A DNA stretch of 64,000 bases from Membranipora membranacea (GCA_914767715.1 OU612068.1:26288001-26352000); one strand, 5' to 3'. Positions 10,740-22,363 are shown, numbered from the stretch's first letter. The notes: a model not told the origin generated them from the sequence alone. Numbers and translations are program-made.

Positions 10740-12259
10740 CTAATTAACACTGTTCTGTGAGGTGAATGCTGCCGTGATCAGAGCAACAGCTACAATCACA
10801 ATGCTGGCTCTCAGAGCAGATGATGTGTTTATTCTGTCATTACATGAAGTACCACCACACGTGCATGAAACTGCAACACCTACAGATAAAAAGAAGCATG
10901 TTAAACAATGCGGATGTACAAATTAAAGTTAATCAACTTAGCTAAATTATCCTGGAGGCACAAAGTAAAATATTTTTTATATTACCCTTCTACTGGCCTT
11001 GGTCATAACCTCACTCATATATATTTTCAATAAACAAACTGAATGGCCAACGATTAACTAGAAATCTTTTTCATGGATCTTGTCATCGACAGAGTTGTGC
11101 CCTTTTGTCACATGGCAGCACAACTCTCAAATCACCTACTTGTAATTGATAATTTGCGACTACCCTATAGATTGATTGCCAGCACCAAATAATCAATAGC
11201 TAAGGTGGGAGTTCATTAAAAAGAACGTTGGTGAGTAAGGATTAGCTAATCATAATCCTCACTCTTTCAAGCCTGTGCGAAATGGCAAGTTTTTCTTTCT
11301 TCAAGTACTTAACTCCTTCACGGTATCAGTGACAACTTATGCCATATTCAGATCATAATATAAACATAGCTTACCCAGAGTGTTAGTCTCAGACCATTCA
11401 CAGGATGTAGCAGTCTCACCTACATTACCACAAAAGTGTGATACTTTGATAGCCGCTACAAAAAATTGATGCAGGTTGGTTGTGGAGCGGGAAAAGGCTG
11501 AACGCATACAGGTGTTATGCAATGAATTAGACAGACTAGGGTTTGTCTTGGGTTGGTATGATGGTAAGGGTCAGAAACAAATTGAAGACTGTTGCAGAGT
11601 GGTCTAGAGCTGTTTTCTCCAAAATTCAAATACTCAGACACTTAGTTTATTTTGATATTTCCTTCGCATTGGGACTGCCATTATGGATATAATATATCAG
11701 CTACTGTATTTAACAGCCATATTTTTGGTCAACTTATATAGAAAAGATAAACAAGTTGCTCACAATCTAGATAGGTTTTGTCCTCAGGTCTAACTCTGAA
11801 TTTCTCTTCACTGATAGACAGTGCACAGGTCCGGATACCAGGAGCACAAGTCTACAAAGCAAACAACAAATAGATCAAAATTTAAACATTCAAGAAATTC
11901 ACTACAGGATTATAAAGCATTATTCAAATCAACAGCTCCTTATGGTTTAGCATTTTTCAACAGTTTTTTATATGATTATTATTAAAGATACGATTCATGA
12001 GAGTTTTAACGATTGCGTTATGGACATTATATTGATAGCCTTGCTAGTACACGTCGAACAAACTGACCTTCAGTCTCCTTTCTGTGATACAATGGTGAGA
12101 CTGGAGCATCTCATTGAGAACTGCCCCTCTGTCTGTACGGCCTTTTCCGATAAGCACTGATTTTAGTGCGGCATACTCGCAAAAGTAGCAGGAGATTCCC
12201 TCACTATCTGTAAATGATAGTAAACTGATTAAAAATAAGATGGTATGCAACACCAACAT
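10740..12259 (-). CDS. Ly6/uPAR-like GPI-anchored protein
   Basis: Small cell-surface protein of the three-finger Ly6/uPAR class, assembled from four exons: 12068-12259, 11764-11851, 11375-11455 and 10740-10879. All junctions are GT-AG and phases agree (0, 1, 1), giving 166 residues. Residues 1-20 are a signal peptide (MLVLHTILFLISLLSFTDSEG). Ten cysteines follow the family layout: C24-x2-C27 at the start (ISCYFC) and C126-x-C128-x4-C133-N134 at the end. Residues 145-159 form a hydrophobic tail after NTSSALRA, a typical GPI-attachment signal. The first ATG in frame is further upstream, but the chosen ATG gives a clean signal peptide. Ligand and role are unknown; Ly6 proteins diverge too fast to name an orthologue. 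Confidence 0.82.
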
Positions 12260-13091
12260 CTCCCAAAACAAATTCCCTTGTCCCCCAGGCCCTGTCCTCC
12301 CTCTGTGCATCAGAACTACTGTACCTTGTCACATGTCACTGTTCACGCTGCAGAACTTGGCAGAATTGATAGGGTACAGTCCACACATTTCATCTGTATA
12401 TCATTACATGACTCATATACTAAAACATCTTGTTTAATGTCCCTAACTTAGATAAAAAGATTTCAGTATGGATATGTTCCTGCTTTTAAATGCAAATGTT
12501 GCCCTGGGACAATGATGAAAAAATACCAGTTATTTGGAAAGGTCCATATCCATGCCACATTTTTTGACAAGCATTTTGTTGGGGTCTGGTATGTGAGACA
12601 CCTTACGTGTGCGCAACCAATCAATAGCTTATAATGGCAAAATTTAAATCGGTAGTTTGGCCTACTGCGCAGAGAGACTTTTATATGAGGTTAATCTACA
12701 AGCAGTGTCGGATTCAATCATCAAGAATAACACTAGGATGTATGACTCGCAGTGTTGTTGGCTGACTATACCAGATTGACGAGCAATGTATAAATGATGA
12801 TTTCCCAAACAGTTCTAAATAACTACCCGATATGATTCTTGGAGTTTGGCCCCTAAAGATCCATCCAAATACAACTTCAGCCTAATAGATATTATCTACC
12901 ATAATTTAGTAACCTTACCTTGGGGTTAATTTACATATATTTATTTGCTTTTCACTCCCATTATTATGTAGATCTATGAAGATTTGTAGTCCCCCTACCT
13001 AAGAAGCCCTTTCCCGTCCCCCCAGGCACCAGTACAACACATTATGCAATCTCATATGTTTTCAGGCAGCTGCACTTGGTTGTAGGGTTAT

Positions 13092-13132
13092 GATTAAAGC
13101 AAGGAAGGAGCAACAGTTCCTCCTTGATTAAA
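13092..13132. repeat. Mini-hairpin insertion with 7-bp direct repeats
   Basis: A 27-bp imperfect palindrome (13099-13125, arms AAGGAAGGA and TCCTCCTT) is flanked by GATTAAA at 13092-13098 and 13126-13132. Confidence 0.65.
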
Positions 13133-13261
13133 AAAATTTAAGCTAATTTTTGTGGTCAACTCCAAAAGTGGGACTAGGTTCTCTGGCATGTGTCAGGCTG
13201 GCCGGCCAGAGACCCAGCTCTAAGTCCATGATCACATTCACAACAGCAAGGCCCACATCAT

Positions 13262-13313
13262 GTTCCAACACAACCAGGAGGAAATATTGAATATTTCCTG
13301 GTTGGGTTGGAAC
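13262..13313. repeat. Imperfect 52-bp palindrome
   Basis: The arms GTTCCAAC..CAACCAGGA..AAATATT and AATATTTCCTGGTTG..GTTGGAAC are inverted copies with a two- to three-base mismatch near the centre. There is no flanking direct repeat. Confidence 0.6.
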
Positions 13314-13580
13314 TTGATCTCTTGAAATGTCTGTCTATCCCTAGAGATATGCCCTATGAGTGTGACTGTCCCCATTGCATCATCTCATCTGCAACTGGAT
13401 TTTGCTTGTTGTTGTTACTGCAAAAAAAAACAGAGGATAGGGCTAATCAAACGTTGCCACTGGTCCTGGTCATTGCAATAAACCTATCTATGGTATGACT
13501 ATAGTATATATATGATTGAATTGATTGATCAAAAAAATAATTTCATACAGCAGTTACATATATGAACATTCTTAACTTAC

Positions 13581-13704
13581 TTATATCGCTGAGGGACTCA
13601 ATTTCTTCAGACAGCAGATTGAAATTGTTAACTTGACCACCAGTATTTGTAATGATATGCAATACAACAATGGCTAAAAGCCAAACTTGAGAAAATCTTC
13701 TCAT
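13581..13704 (-). CDS. Orphan signal-peptide exon
   Basis: An ATG at 13704 opens 41 codons and ends at a strong donor (ATAA before GTAAGT) in phase 1. The product starts MRRFSQVWLLAIVVLHIITN, a classic signal peptide, followed by a Gln/Asn-containing mature start. The downstream exon was not identified before the Ly6 gene at 12259. It may be the first exon of another small secreted protein or a leftover of a broken one. Confidence 0.45.
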
Positions 13705-14671
13705 TGTTCTACTTGAAATTTCAAATGGCTTTTTGTCTGCTCATCAGTGTGGCGCAAAAGTGTCAACCAGACAGAAGTGACTGAGAAACTATATGCACAC
13801 AAAATATGTGGATATAAATATAATTTCATATGTGGTGATACTAAGACTAGGTCAATTTTCCAGTATTGTAGCTGGACAAATGTTGGTTGTCTTCTTTTGG
13901 CGTGTATGACTTGAGATGACAATTCCAAAACATCACAGCCTACCAGAACAGGTGCTGCCTGGGACACATTTCTGCCAAACTCCCTGCAGCTACCAACACT
14001 GTCCAACAGTCTCGAACTCGCTGCTACCAATATGCTTAATATGTATTAGATTAATCTAGCAACACAATTATAGTTGTTAATTATTGAATCAATTCAATGC
14101 AGATAAATATTTATTTATAGATATAAAAATAAACTAAGATTGTATATATATATATTCAGTCTTGGTCTTACTCTGTATGCTGAAAGTGAAAGTGATACTA
14201 TCAACATAACAAGTTCAAGATTTAACTACTATATGTGCAAAGCAGTTGAATTTTAAAAAAAACTTTAAAAAATTTAACAGTGTCATTGAGTGTTTTAGAT
14301 TCAACTCATCGGACACGGGCTCGAAAAAACAATATTTATAAATTTTCAACTCATTGATCCTCAAAATAAAAGGTTTTCCATGCTCACGACGTCAGCACCT
14401 GACGTAATTGACATCTCAACCCTACTATGAATTAGAAAAAAAGGCAAAACAAATTTAATTGAAGATAGATTCCACAGAAGAGACCTAAACCAGATATAAA
14501 ATTAAATATATGCAAATCAACAATCCGCCCTTTATTTTTATTTTGCTTGATTTTATAATTATACAAATTATTAACAATATCATTGTGCATATATTTTCAC
14601 AGCACTAGTGTTGCACATCCAATGGATCCATTGTTTATTTAGATGCTGTCCAAACGGTAGCTTTTACTTAC

Positions 14672-15420
14672 CATCGGAATCGGATGTTGCATAGACAACT
14701 ACGCTTTGATCGATCTGAGTTCCTGGAATAGTGGGATGTGTGTATAGTTCACATGTTTGGCTGTTGAAGTTGTAGGCAAAAGAAAGGCATCGGCGATCAC
14801 TGTCATGTACAAACATAGCAAAGCGCAGTAGTATCGAGACGGTATCTCAGTGGCACTTTTGTCGACTTTTATCAATTCCCCTCCCGGCCTCAGCATATAA
14901 TTATCAACTCCCATTGCCATGATAGGAGCAATCGCTGCTGAAATCTGAGAAATCAAGAGAGAGCCACTCAGAGATGAGATAAATCAGTCCTACCAAACCA
15001 AATCCCTGATTGTTTATTAATGATGTCCATCACAGTTCCCTTCCTCTGGCAGTGAGAGGCATCTTATGTAAAAACCAGAGGCTCGTTACCTGACCTGGAA
15101 ACGTCCTCGATCACTAAGCCAGAGCAAAAAGACATTTTCTTACTAAAATTGATGCAACAGTATTGCAACTCAGTTGAGAAAAAACTTTCACGAATGAACT
15201 ATTTCGTGTAATTAATGTTGATGGTTTCTATTCAACCATTTTGGCTCCTGCTGTAGTTGGTGAGAGAAAAATCAGATGACTTTGATGTTATGTGAGGAAG
15301 GTTAAAATCAAAGTCCCAAATGTTTGATAATTGTGATCACTGTACCAGGATATCTCAAAAACATACCATAATTATAATCTGTAAGAAAAAGACATTCTCT
15401 TGGGATCTGTCTCGACCCAT
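14672..15420 (-). pseudogene. PAN/apple protein pseudogene, frameshifted
   Basis: Paralogue of the intact gene at 17869-22363. Exon 1 (15367-15420) encodes 18 residues with ATG and GTATGT donor at the same positions as the paralogue. Exon 2 (14672-14944) encodes the PAN module. Compared with the intact copy, exon 2 has a net 2-base insertion near 14806 (ACAGTGATC against ACAGATC), which shifts the frame after CALLCLY. Beyond the shift the old frame still reads like the paralogue (cysteines and THPTIP preserved). No lectin exons follow before the next gene. It is a duplicated gene fragment that has died, unless the insertion is a sequencing error. Confidence 0.72.
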
Positions 15421-15504
15421 TATCCTTGATGAAGTGACATAAGATGAGGAGTGACCTCGATGCTGACTTGTGAAATATCACTTAGTATATGGAGAGATGA
15501 GCCA

Positions 15505-15556
15505 ATGTCTGCTCCCCAGGATCTATCACAATGTCTGCTCCCCAGGATCTATCACA
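15505..15556. repeat. 26-bp perfect tandem duplication
   Basis: Two identical adjacent 26-base units beginning ATGTCTGCTCCCCAGGATC. The segmental-duplication partner near 22440 has one diverged unit, so the doubling arose after the segmental duplication. Confidence 0.9.
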
Positions 15557-16288
15557 AATTTAATATTTTATGATACGTTAGAAAATCAATGTCATAAATG
15601 ATCTATCGGAAAGACTATTTTCGCACCTATGTGGCCGTTGTCCTAGTTGGGTGACCTACTGCCGGCTTCCCAACTCATTCACTCATTCAATGAAATATTG
15701 ATATTAATATTAATTAAATATCAAGGTCCTAAAGAACCACAAGTTCTTTGAGGCATTGTAAATTCAATTTAATAATTTAACTAATTTCTGTGCTATGAAA
15801 ATCCCAAGCATTGTCATAAGAGTTCCTAATCATTTTCAGCAATAAACAAAGGCTGAATTCGGTCAGGATACACAGCTGTGGTGTTTTAGCTGACACAAAT
15901 TGTTAATAAATCATTAATACAGGATTATTGGGTGCATTTTTCCCTTTTCTCTCTGCTTTCTTTGGGCGCACACCACTGCACAGAACTCAGGTCTTCAGCA
16001 TTAAACCATGAGTTGTGCTCAAATTTGAAACTTTGCCTTGTATAATATTCTCATGGACGCAGGGACCAAGAAGCATAACCATTGTAGATTTTTATATAAT
16101 TTATATAATCACATTATTATCAGAACCTCCAGCCCAGTTAGTTGTTAAATCTGAGCATAGTTTACTTGATTCCAGTGAAGCATTTATCAATTATATTTTG
16201 TTTCCATGAGTTCTCTTTGACACCATCTGAGAGTAGTTATTCGTCTGGTGTCTATCGATGAATCCATATCATACAGAAATATGACAGT

Positions 16289-16462
16289 TCATTTTTCTAG
16301 ATCACTGCTAATTCTCTTCCTTTTTAACAAACCATCGGCCAGATTCTCATTCACACCAACATTAGTATCAAGACAGGCTAGGTTAGGACCTTTCAATGAA
16401 AATGTTCTATGTACATGGGATATTTCAATTTTAGAGCCGATGGTGACATCCTCTAAACCCTC
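16289..16462 (-). CDS. Possible coding remnant, unknown
   Basis: 57 codons are open between an in-frame TAG at 16463-16465 (inside an acceptor-like CTAG) and TGA at 16289-16291. The product (GLEDVTIGSKIEISHVHRTF, then ACLDTNVGVNENLADGLLKR) is protein-like. Family unknown; it could be a transposon remnant or a terminal exon. Confidence 0.25.
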   Translation of the reverse strand, partial: EGLEDVTIGSKIEISHVHRTFSLKGPNLACLDTNVGVNENLADGLLKRKRISSDLEK

Positions 16463-17059
16463 CTAGACTGTCCGGGTTGGATTGTACAGGATTAAGTACT
16501 CTTCGTCACATGTTATTCAAACAGTCTCAGAATCCCTTCAGGATCTGATCTATGTGTTACAGGGTGACAGCTGCACAGGCTACTACTAGACCCTTATCAG
16601 ACTTGATAGATTTTAAAACTCTGTATTTGTCTAGGCAACGTGTAGATTCAAATAATAGTCTATGACAAAAATCTGTTTGAGACTCAAGAAATTAAGTTTT
16701 TCTCTCAGTACGCAGCACCTGAAAGTCTGACAAATGGTACTGTTAAGCGAAATGTCTTGGTGTGGTGGTTAACTAGAAATTCGGGTTTCATAATCACCTT
16801 CAATCAGTCCTCTTTATTGCCGCAGCCAGCTCTCATAGTTGGTCAGGAAGGCGATCGCGGCCTTAGGTGGTTGTTATGGGGGTGGGGGACGCTAGGAAAC
16901 TTTACCTTTTGTGAACTTTATCCATCACCCCCTTATCAACCGCCTGTAGCCACAGTAAATTTACCAAACATCAATAAGAGCCGACTCTGATTATTGCCTT
17001 CGAACGCATGAAAATTATTAAAAAAGGTTATTTACTCCAAGCTCCAAGCCTAATTTTAT

Positions 17060-17260
17060 TTCATAAAAAACTATTAGTTCCGCCCATACTTCCAAAGATG
17101 TTAACATTCTAGTGTCAAAAGCAAAAACAGGAAGAAATGCTCAGATGCGATCAAATTTGGTATTGATCAATCAGACATTGATACTCTGATAACTAAACAA
17201 GCTAATTCCCGGCTTCTCATATATGACACTGCACCGATCACATTTCTAAATAAACTCTAA
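17060..17260 (+). mobile_element. Relic of LINE reverse transcriptase C-terminus
   Basis: The plus strand reads AIKFGIDQSDIDTLITKQA, a diverged match to ALKLGIKDPGDIDNLIDVRT of the LINE fragment at 6.7 kb and to the LINE at 1.1-2.9 kb. Upstream homologous sequence is frameshifted, and the sequence ends at TAA 17258-17260. It is an old, decayed copy of the same clade. Confidence 0.6.
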
Positions 17261-17868
17261 ACAAATGTAAAAAAACATTAGCTTACATGAATTTAAAGCT
17301 GTGTCTGTATAAAATATGAGATACGGCAGAGCAGCAGATCGCCTCAAAGGCGGGTTATTTGTCGTTGGGAGCTGAAGACTTGATTTAATTTTACGGACAT
17401 GACTTATGATTTTAGAAATGACAATATTTCCTGTCATATAGGCCACTCTTAACAGATAGAATGAGATGACGAAATGTAGTTGAAAGAGAGGTGTCACCTT
17501 CATTATGATAAGTCTTTTTTTCGGAATTTATACAAAATAATGTTGCAAATCAATCCGTATAAATACTAGTAAGTAGGTTAGATAACTCCAAATTATCAAA
17601 ATGTATAATGTCAGAAATCATTCAATCAGCAATCCTAATTGAACATCTAGATTTAGGTATGTGTTTTCTAACTAATACTGGATGGTCACCAATCTGATAG
17701 GTAGGCATTTAAAGTCGACAGCGATTTCTTACATATATATAGTGAGAACGTTTATATACATTCAGTCATAGTCTACATGGTAGTACGTTGACGTAATCAA
17801 AGTAACTACAGGTACGGTAACAGTTCATTTTCACCCAGGTCTGATTGCATTTAAAACATTTTCGCAGC
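17261..17868. other. 3' flank of PAN-lectin gene
   Basis: Contains the presumed 3' untranslated region of the gene at 17869-22363. The 85-residue minus-strand frame at 17246-17503 shows no family resemblance. Confidence 0.4.
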
Positions 17869-20800
17869 TTATACAATACAAGGGGTCTTCTCACACAAGA
17901 ATTCGATGCTGTGACCGCAACTTAAATCATTTATTGAAAGTGTACTGTTACAAGGAAAAGTATCAGTACAGACTCCATCACCATTAGGTTCTCCTGGGCA
18001 CCACACAATGTCATCTGTTAGAGGATCAGATACATTTCCATTCCAGGTCCATGTTTCGCCAATCTTTTCCAATCCGATCCATTTATAATATAACCCTACA
18101 AATTAATCATTTTGGTTGTCAGGATGGTAAATACTTTTCAAATATGATTTCTCTCAACCCTCAATTCCTATCAGATATATCTAGGTGTATAATATAATAT
18201 ATATATATATAATACTTGGTGTATTGGTATTGGTTGTATGCCTCTGCAATGCGATGCCATATACTTGATCCATTTGAATGTTGGACAGCCATGAGCGCAC
18301 TTATACTCGTCATTCATTTGTTGTTCATCCGGCCTACTGTCAAAGAGTGGTGCGGGCATTGTTATTAGCATTTACATGTGAAAGGGTCATTTACACGCTT
18401 CCAGCTTTTTTTGAGTGCTTCAAAGATTTTCCCTCTGCACATAACATTCATTATTGATTAAACGGACAATTTCTAATCTATCTACGGAAATGAAAATATC
18501 GATGGCCTTCACTTAATTATAAAATTGTTTCTGCCTGGCAACTTGAGTTTTTGCCTTGTGCTTGTGAAAAAAACCTTGTAGTGCCACAGCTAATACATCA
18601 TCATGATGCATTTCGACGATGCCTTATGCCCGATGCAGATGCAATAATTTATAAGATATTATCTTATAAATTGTTGCAGTGAGATCTTCACATACCTCCA
18701 AATGCATCTTGTTGATCCCGAAGCCATCGCATTGACTCAGCCGTCCGAAATGTAGCTAGTTGCTCTCCGGCGCTCTCACAGTGTGATTTGGCCAATGATT
18801 GAGTCATACTTTCATCAACCAGTCTAATACAGCTCCATGAATGAGGGTTGTACATGTAACCATGCGGTATCCAAGCTGAAAAGACATTGATTTGCATTGA
18901 GGTCTAATTGGCTAGAATTATTGCAGCAGAAAAAACAACATAAATGTTACAACAATTTTGCTCCAGATTTCCTGCGTTTGAAGTTGCTTTCTCTTTATCC
19001 TCGGGTGGCCATACCAGTAGGACATGAGCAATGCAGTTGAGGTGCTCAGACGGCTGCAATGTGAGTGAGTGGCATAACATTATCAAAAAAAGCGACGAGT
19101 GAAAATGAGTGTTTGGTAATGTAATGCCACATGTAACTCACATTGCAGCCGCTTGAGCACCTAGACCTAGACACACATGGAATCATTAAATCGTAGACTT
19201 GTTATTAAAGACATGCATTGTGACGTTGAATTGAGCTAAAATAAATTAGAAATTATGTTTAAATAATTAAAAGACATGCACTCTTGAGTTGATTTGAACC
19301 TCTACGTCTGTATCCCGACCATCCAAATATATACTCAAATAGTCAAGTATGCTTTATAAAGTATGATCAATTTTCTTCTAAATTGTTTTTAATGTGTCAC
19401 ATGTTTTAAATTGCCATTTAAAATTTATTGTAGATCACTCTGATTAAAATCATAGCTGCAATGCTTATCTGTATACATATAGTAAGTATATGATCTTGTC
19501 TCATGCTGTTTTTGAGCGAGGTCACCTCTGTTCAAGACAAGAGTTTTTGGATTTTTACATTGAATGAGCTAAAAAACGCTTACAATATAAAATATTTGGA
19601 CTTTTATGGCTCTTCAACGCATTAATTAAAGTAATTAAGTATGTAGGATTATTTTTTTAAATTAGCAGTGTTATTTAGTAGCGTTTTAGATCTCTGCCAA
19701 TGTAAATTGGATTCAAAAAAATAATTCATTGATCCTCAGAATCAAAAAAAGTTCACCCTGGAGTGCTGATATCAAGTTTCAACACTTGTTTCCTGCATTA
19801 TTCGTGACATGTCTTTATTGATGTACAATTAGTTTGATGATACGGACCCTGGATGTATCGGTTTCTGATCTGATCGCCATCAGGATTACTGTGAAGGTCG
19901 TCAATGAGAAGAGAACAAATCATACTGTATACTCTCTGTTTATGAGAAATCATGAAATAAAATTTGGCGAATAAGACCTAGACTAGACCTCTGGCTGGTA
20001 TCAGATTGGAGCAAGATTCAACTTGAGAGACCTGATATCAGCTCAACTTCATATTAAAAAGAGAGAGAAAAAGATTTCATATTCCTGCCTTTGAAGTTGT
20101 CAGAATATAACAATGAATCTCATCATCCATGTTAAAATGTGACACACCATTAACAAATAATTAGTTATGGAAACCAAACACAAATTTAGGATTCTAGGAT
20201 TTAACCATACACATGAGAATATTGCAGAGGAATTTTTTCTATTTTTATTGTGTTGAAACAAGTGTCAATAGACACTTGTTTTAATGACGACTCATTTTCC
20301 CATTCCATGCGTTACGAATAATGCTCCGAAGTTGCTTAAAAAAGACAAAATGCTATGTTCAGAGTGGAAATTATTTTGTCTCTCCTAAATATAGATGCTA
20401 TATATTCAACGGATATTTACAGGCAATATATTTACCAGGTATACATATGTGAGGTTTTAATTGTCCCATTTTATGGAATATGACACAAGGGACAAACCAA
20501 AATTATATTATTAAATGTGGGTTAGAATGTGGGTTATAATCGCAAGTCTCTCTCTGTCCGAAGACTGAGAAATAAAAGTGCCTTAAGAGCGCCGCTGCCA
20601 TATTTTACGCCAAGTTGCTCTCAGTTTACAGGCAGGTCAGAGCACACCTGGGGTGTCATTTGAGCCAAGTAGTCGGTAGACTGTAGCGGGATTTGAACCT
20701 GTGGTATCTCTAATGCGCAAGCATTGGAGATGGCATGGCGCTCTAACCAACTGAGCTACCTCTTACTCCTAATATCACATTTGATTTGAATAATTCCCAC

Positions 20801-22363
20801 ATAAAGTGTGTCATTGCGCAGTATACCACCATGCCATGAAAACAAAAAATTAAAACTAGTTTCTTTTCTCCATTAAGAATTATATGCGGCATTAAATAGC
20901 CGGGGCCGTTGGGGGCGTCGGGGGAGAGGGGGTGGCGTCGGAATGCAAAAATCTGAAGGGCTCAGACTAGATAAGGTGGTTGCTTGATACTTAAATTTGG
21001 AGCTGGAAAGCTGCTGATACTTTTTTGTTAATTCTGCTCATAACTCCATTGAAAATAGTTTTACCTATGCTCACAATTCCAAATTTTGTGGCAAATATTC
21101 TGTTGTTTCCAGTGCATTACAGCTTTGGTTATCTCAATGATTCCTTTCTGTTCGTACATTGTAAACAATACAGTATTCTGTGTCCTGTGCGCGGAGTCCT
21201 GTGTGTCACAGGTGGGATGAGGTTTTTCTTGTGCCAAACAATAATATTCTACATTTTCATATCAGTTGGAATCAAAAGTATCTATTTCATAGCAGCTCTA
21301 TTTCAGAACAAACAATAATTTGACTATAAGTTTTACCATATTTTGTTATTATATTATTATAGTTTTTTCGTCCCATTTATGATTTTGTACTTATATAAAT
21401 TATTGACAACATACACCTTATTGCATATAGTTTCACAGCACTAGTGTTGCACATACAACGGATCCGTTGTATTTTTAGATACTGTCTCAATAGTTACATT
21501 CATTTACTTACCATCGGATGTTCCATAGACAACTACGTTTGGGTCGATCTGAGTTGCTGGAATGGTAGGATGTGTGGATAGTTCACAAGTTTGGTTGTCA
21601 AAGTTGTAGGCAAAAGAAAGGCAACGGCGATCTGTTTTATACAAACATAGCAAAGCACAGTTGTCTTGTGATGGTACCTTGGTGAAAATGTTTTCGACTT
21701 TCATTAGTTCATCGTCTGTCCTCATGATGAAGTGATCCGCTCCTAATGTCATAATTGATGTAATCACTATTGAAATCTGGGAAATCAAAATACATGTATC
21801 TAAGAATCAGCAACTGAGGCTGCGATACATCAGTCCTACCAAACCAAACTTCTGACGAACACAAGTTTCTTTTATATTTGGAAGAGGGATAATGCGCGAC
21901 TTAGAGGCGCCACATATGGAGCATTTCATTATCAGTAAACCTGAGCAAAAAAACTTTTTCTTATCAGCATGGCGGATATAGTTAGCGTGAAAATTCTGTA
22001 ATTGAATTGCTTGGATTCATTTAGGGTTTGCATTTTATGTACAAATATTTTAAAGGTAGTTGATTATGCATATTCGAGCTGAAATGATTTCAATCCATTT
22101 TTGAAATAAGTTGCAAATGTAATTTTTGCATGTAATTGATGTGTAACTTCACTATTCTACAATGGCTCATGCTATGATAACAAGGTATGCTTGGTATATC
22201 TAAAAAAAAAAAAATTCAGAAGTCTTTGAAAATATGTTAGAAATTTCAAAGATAATGTCAAAAAAATTAAAACCAGTGTTTAATGCCTAAGGATATCTTA
22301 AACACATACCAAAATCATTATCCGTAAGAGTGCAACATTCTCTGAGGATGCGTCCCAAACCAT
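17869..22363 (-). CDS. Secreted PAN/apple + C-type lectin protein
   Basis: Complete four-exon gene, exons 22310-22363, 21512-21776, 18696-18875 and 17869-18095; all junctions GT-AG with phases 0, 1, 1. The product is 241 residues. Residues about 10-30 are hydrophobic (ALLRIMILISIVITSIM), a signal peptide or signal anchor. A PAN/apple module covers about 31-105 with C58-x3-C62-x7-C70-x11-C82. A C-type lectin domain covers 107-241: GYMYNPH at its start, HCES...LAT, WIGL (172-175), WTWNG, the calcium/mannose-type motif EPN (202-204), IND (221-223) and FLCEK (232-236). The presence of EPN and ND suggests calcium-dependent binding of mannose-type sugars; that is inferred from the family. Likely a secreted recognition or adhesion protein. 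Confidence 0.88.
18640..18678. repeat. 39-bp near-perfect palindrome
   Basis: Arms TGCAATAATTTATAAGATA and its inverted copy (one mismatch) meet around one central base. It lies 17 bases downstream of the donor of lectin exon 3 and has no flanking direct repeat. Confidence 0.8.
19039..19162. repeat. Small inverted-repeat element (MITE-like)
   Basis: Terminal inverted repeats of about 44 bases begin GAGGTGCTCAGACGGCTGCA and return inverted at 19119-19162; total about 124 bp in intron 2 of the PAN-lectin gene. No transposase is present. Confidence 0.7.
20256..20281. repeat. Perfect short hairpin
   Basis: AAACAAGTGTC and its exact inverted copy GACACTTGTTT enclose a 4-base loop. No direct repeats flank it. 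Confidence 0.7.
20560..20768 (-). repeat. tRNA-derived SINE
   Basis: On the minus strand, GGTAGCTCAGTTGGTTAGAGC (A box) and AGGTTCAAATCCC (B box) are spaced as in a tRNA. The acceptor and T stems do not pair well and the anticodon region forms an over-long hairpin, so it is not a tRNA gene. It continues into an unrelated SINE body with AACTGAGAGCAACTTGGC. Confidence 0.65.
20902..20932 (+). other. Potential G-quadruplex
   Basis: Four runs of four or five G (902-905, 911-915, 920-924, 928-932) separated by short loops, inside intron 2 of the PAN-lectin gene (G-run on the strand opposite its transcript). Confidence 0.5.

Larger units (their letters stand above)
12260..13580. other. Intergenic with two hairpins
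   Basis: No gene found. It contains a mini-hairpin with direct repeats (13092-13132) and a longer imperfect palindrome (13262-13313). The missing downstream exons of the signal-peptide exon at 13581-13704 should be here but were not identified. Confidence 0.4.
14560..15620. repeat. Segmental duplication, copy 1
   Basis: Matches 21360-22530 over 5' flank, exon 1, intron 1, exon 2 and downstream intron. Shared tracts include CACAGCACTAGTGTTGCACAT at the lower end and GTCACTTCATCAAGG beside the start codon. Divergence is substantial, so the event is not recent. Confidence 0.75.
15421..17059. other. Intergenic flank of PAN pseudogene
   Basis: Upstream sequence of the pseudogene with a 26-bp tandem duplication (15505-15556) and one possible coding remnant (16289-16462). 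The rest shows nothing I can support. Confidence 0.4.

Noticed and set aside
13701-14030. 109-aa minus-strand frame before the signal-peptide exon
   Set aside because: It overlaps the start of the better-supported signal-peptide exon in another frame and shows no domain.
20680-20765. Functional tRNA gene on the minus strand
   Set aside because: A and B boxes are good, but the acceptor and T stems fail to pair and the sequence runs on into a SINE body.
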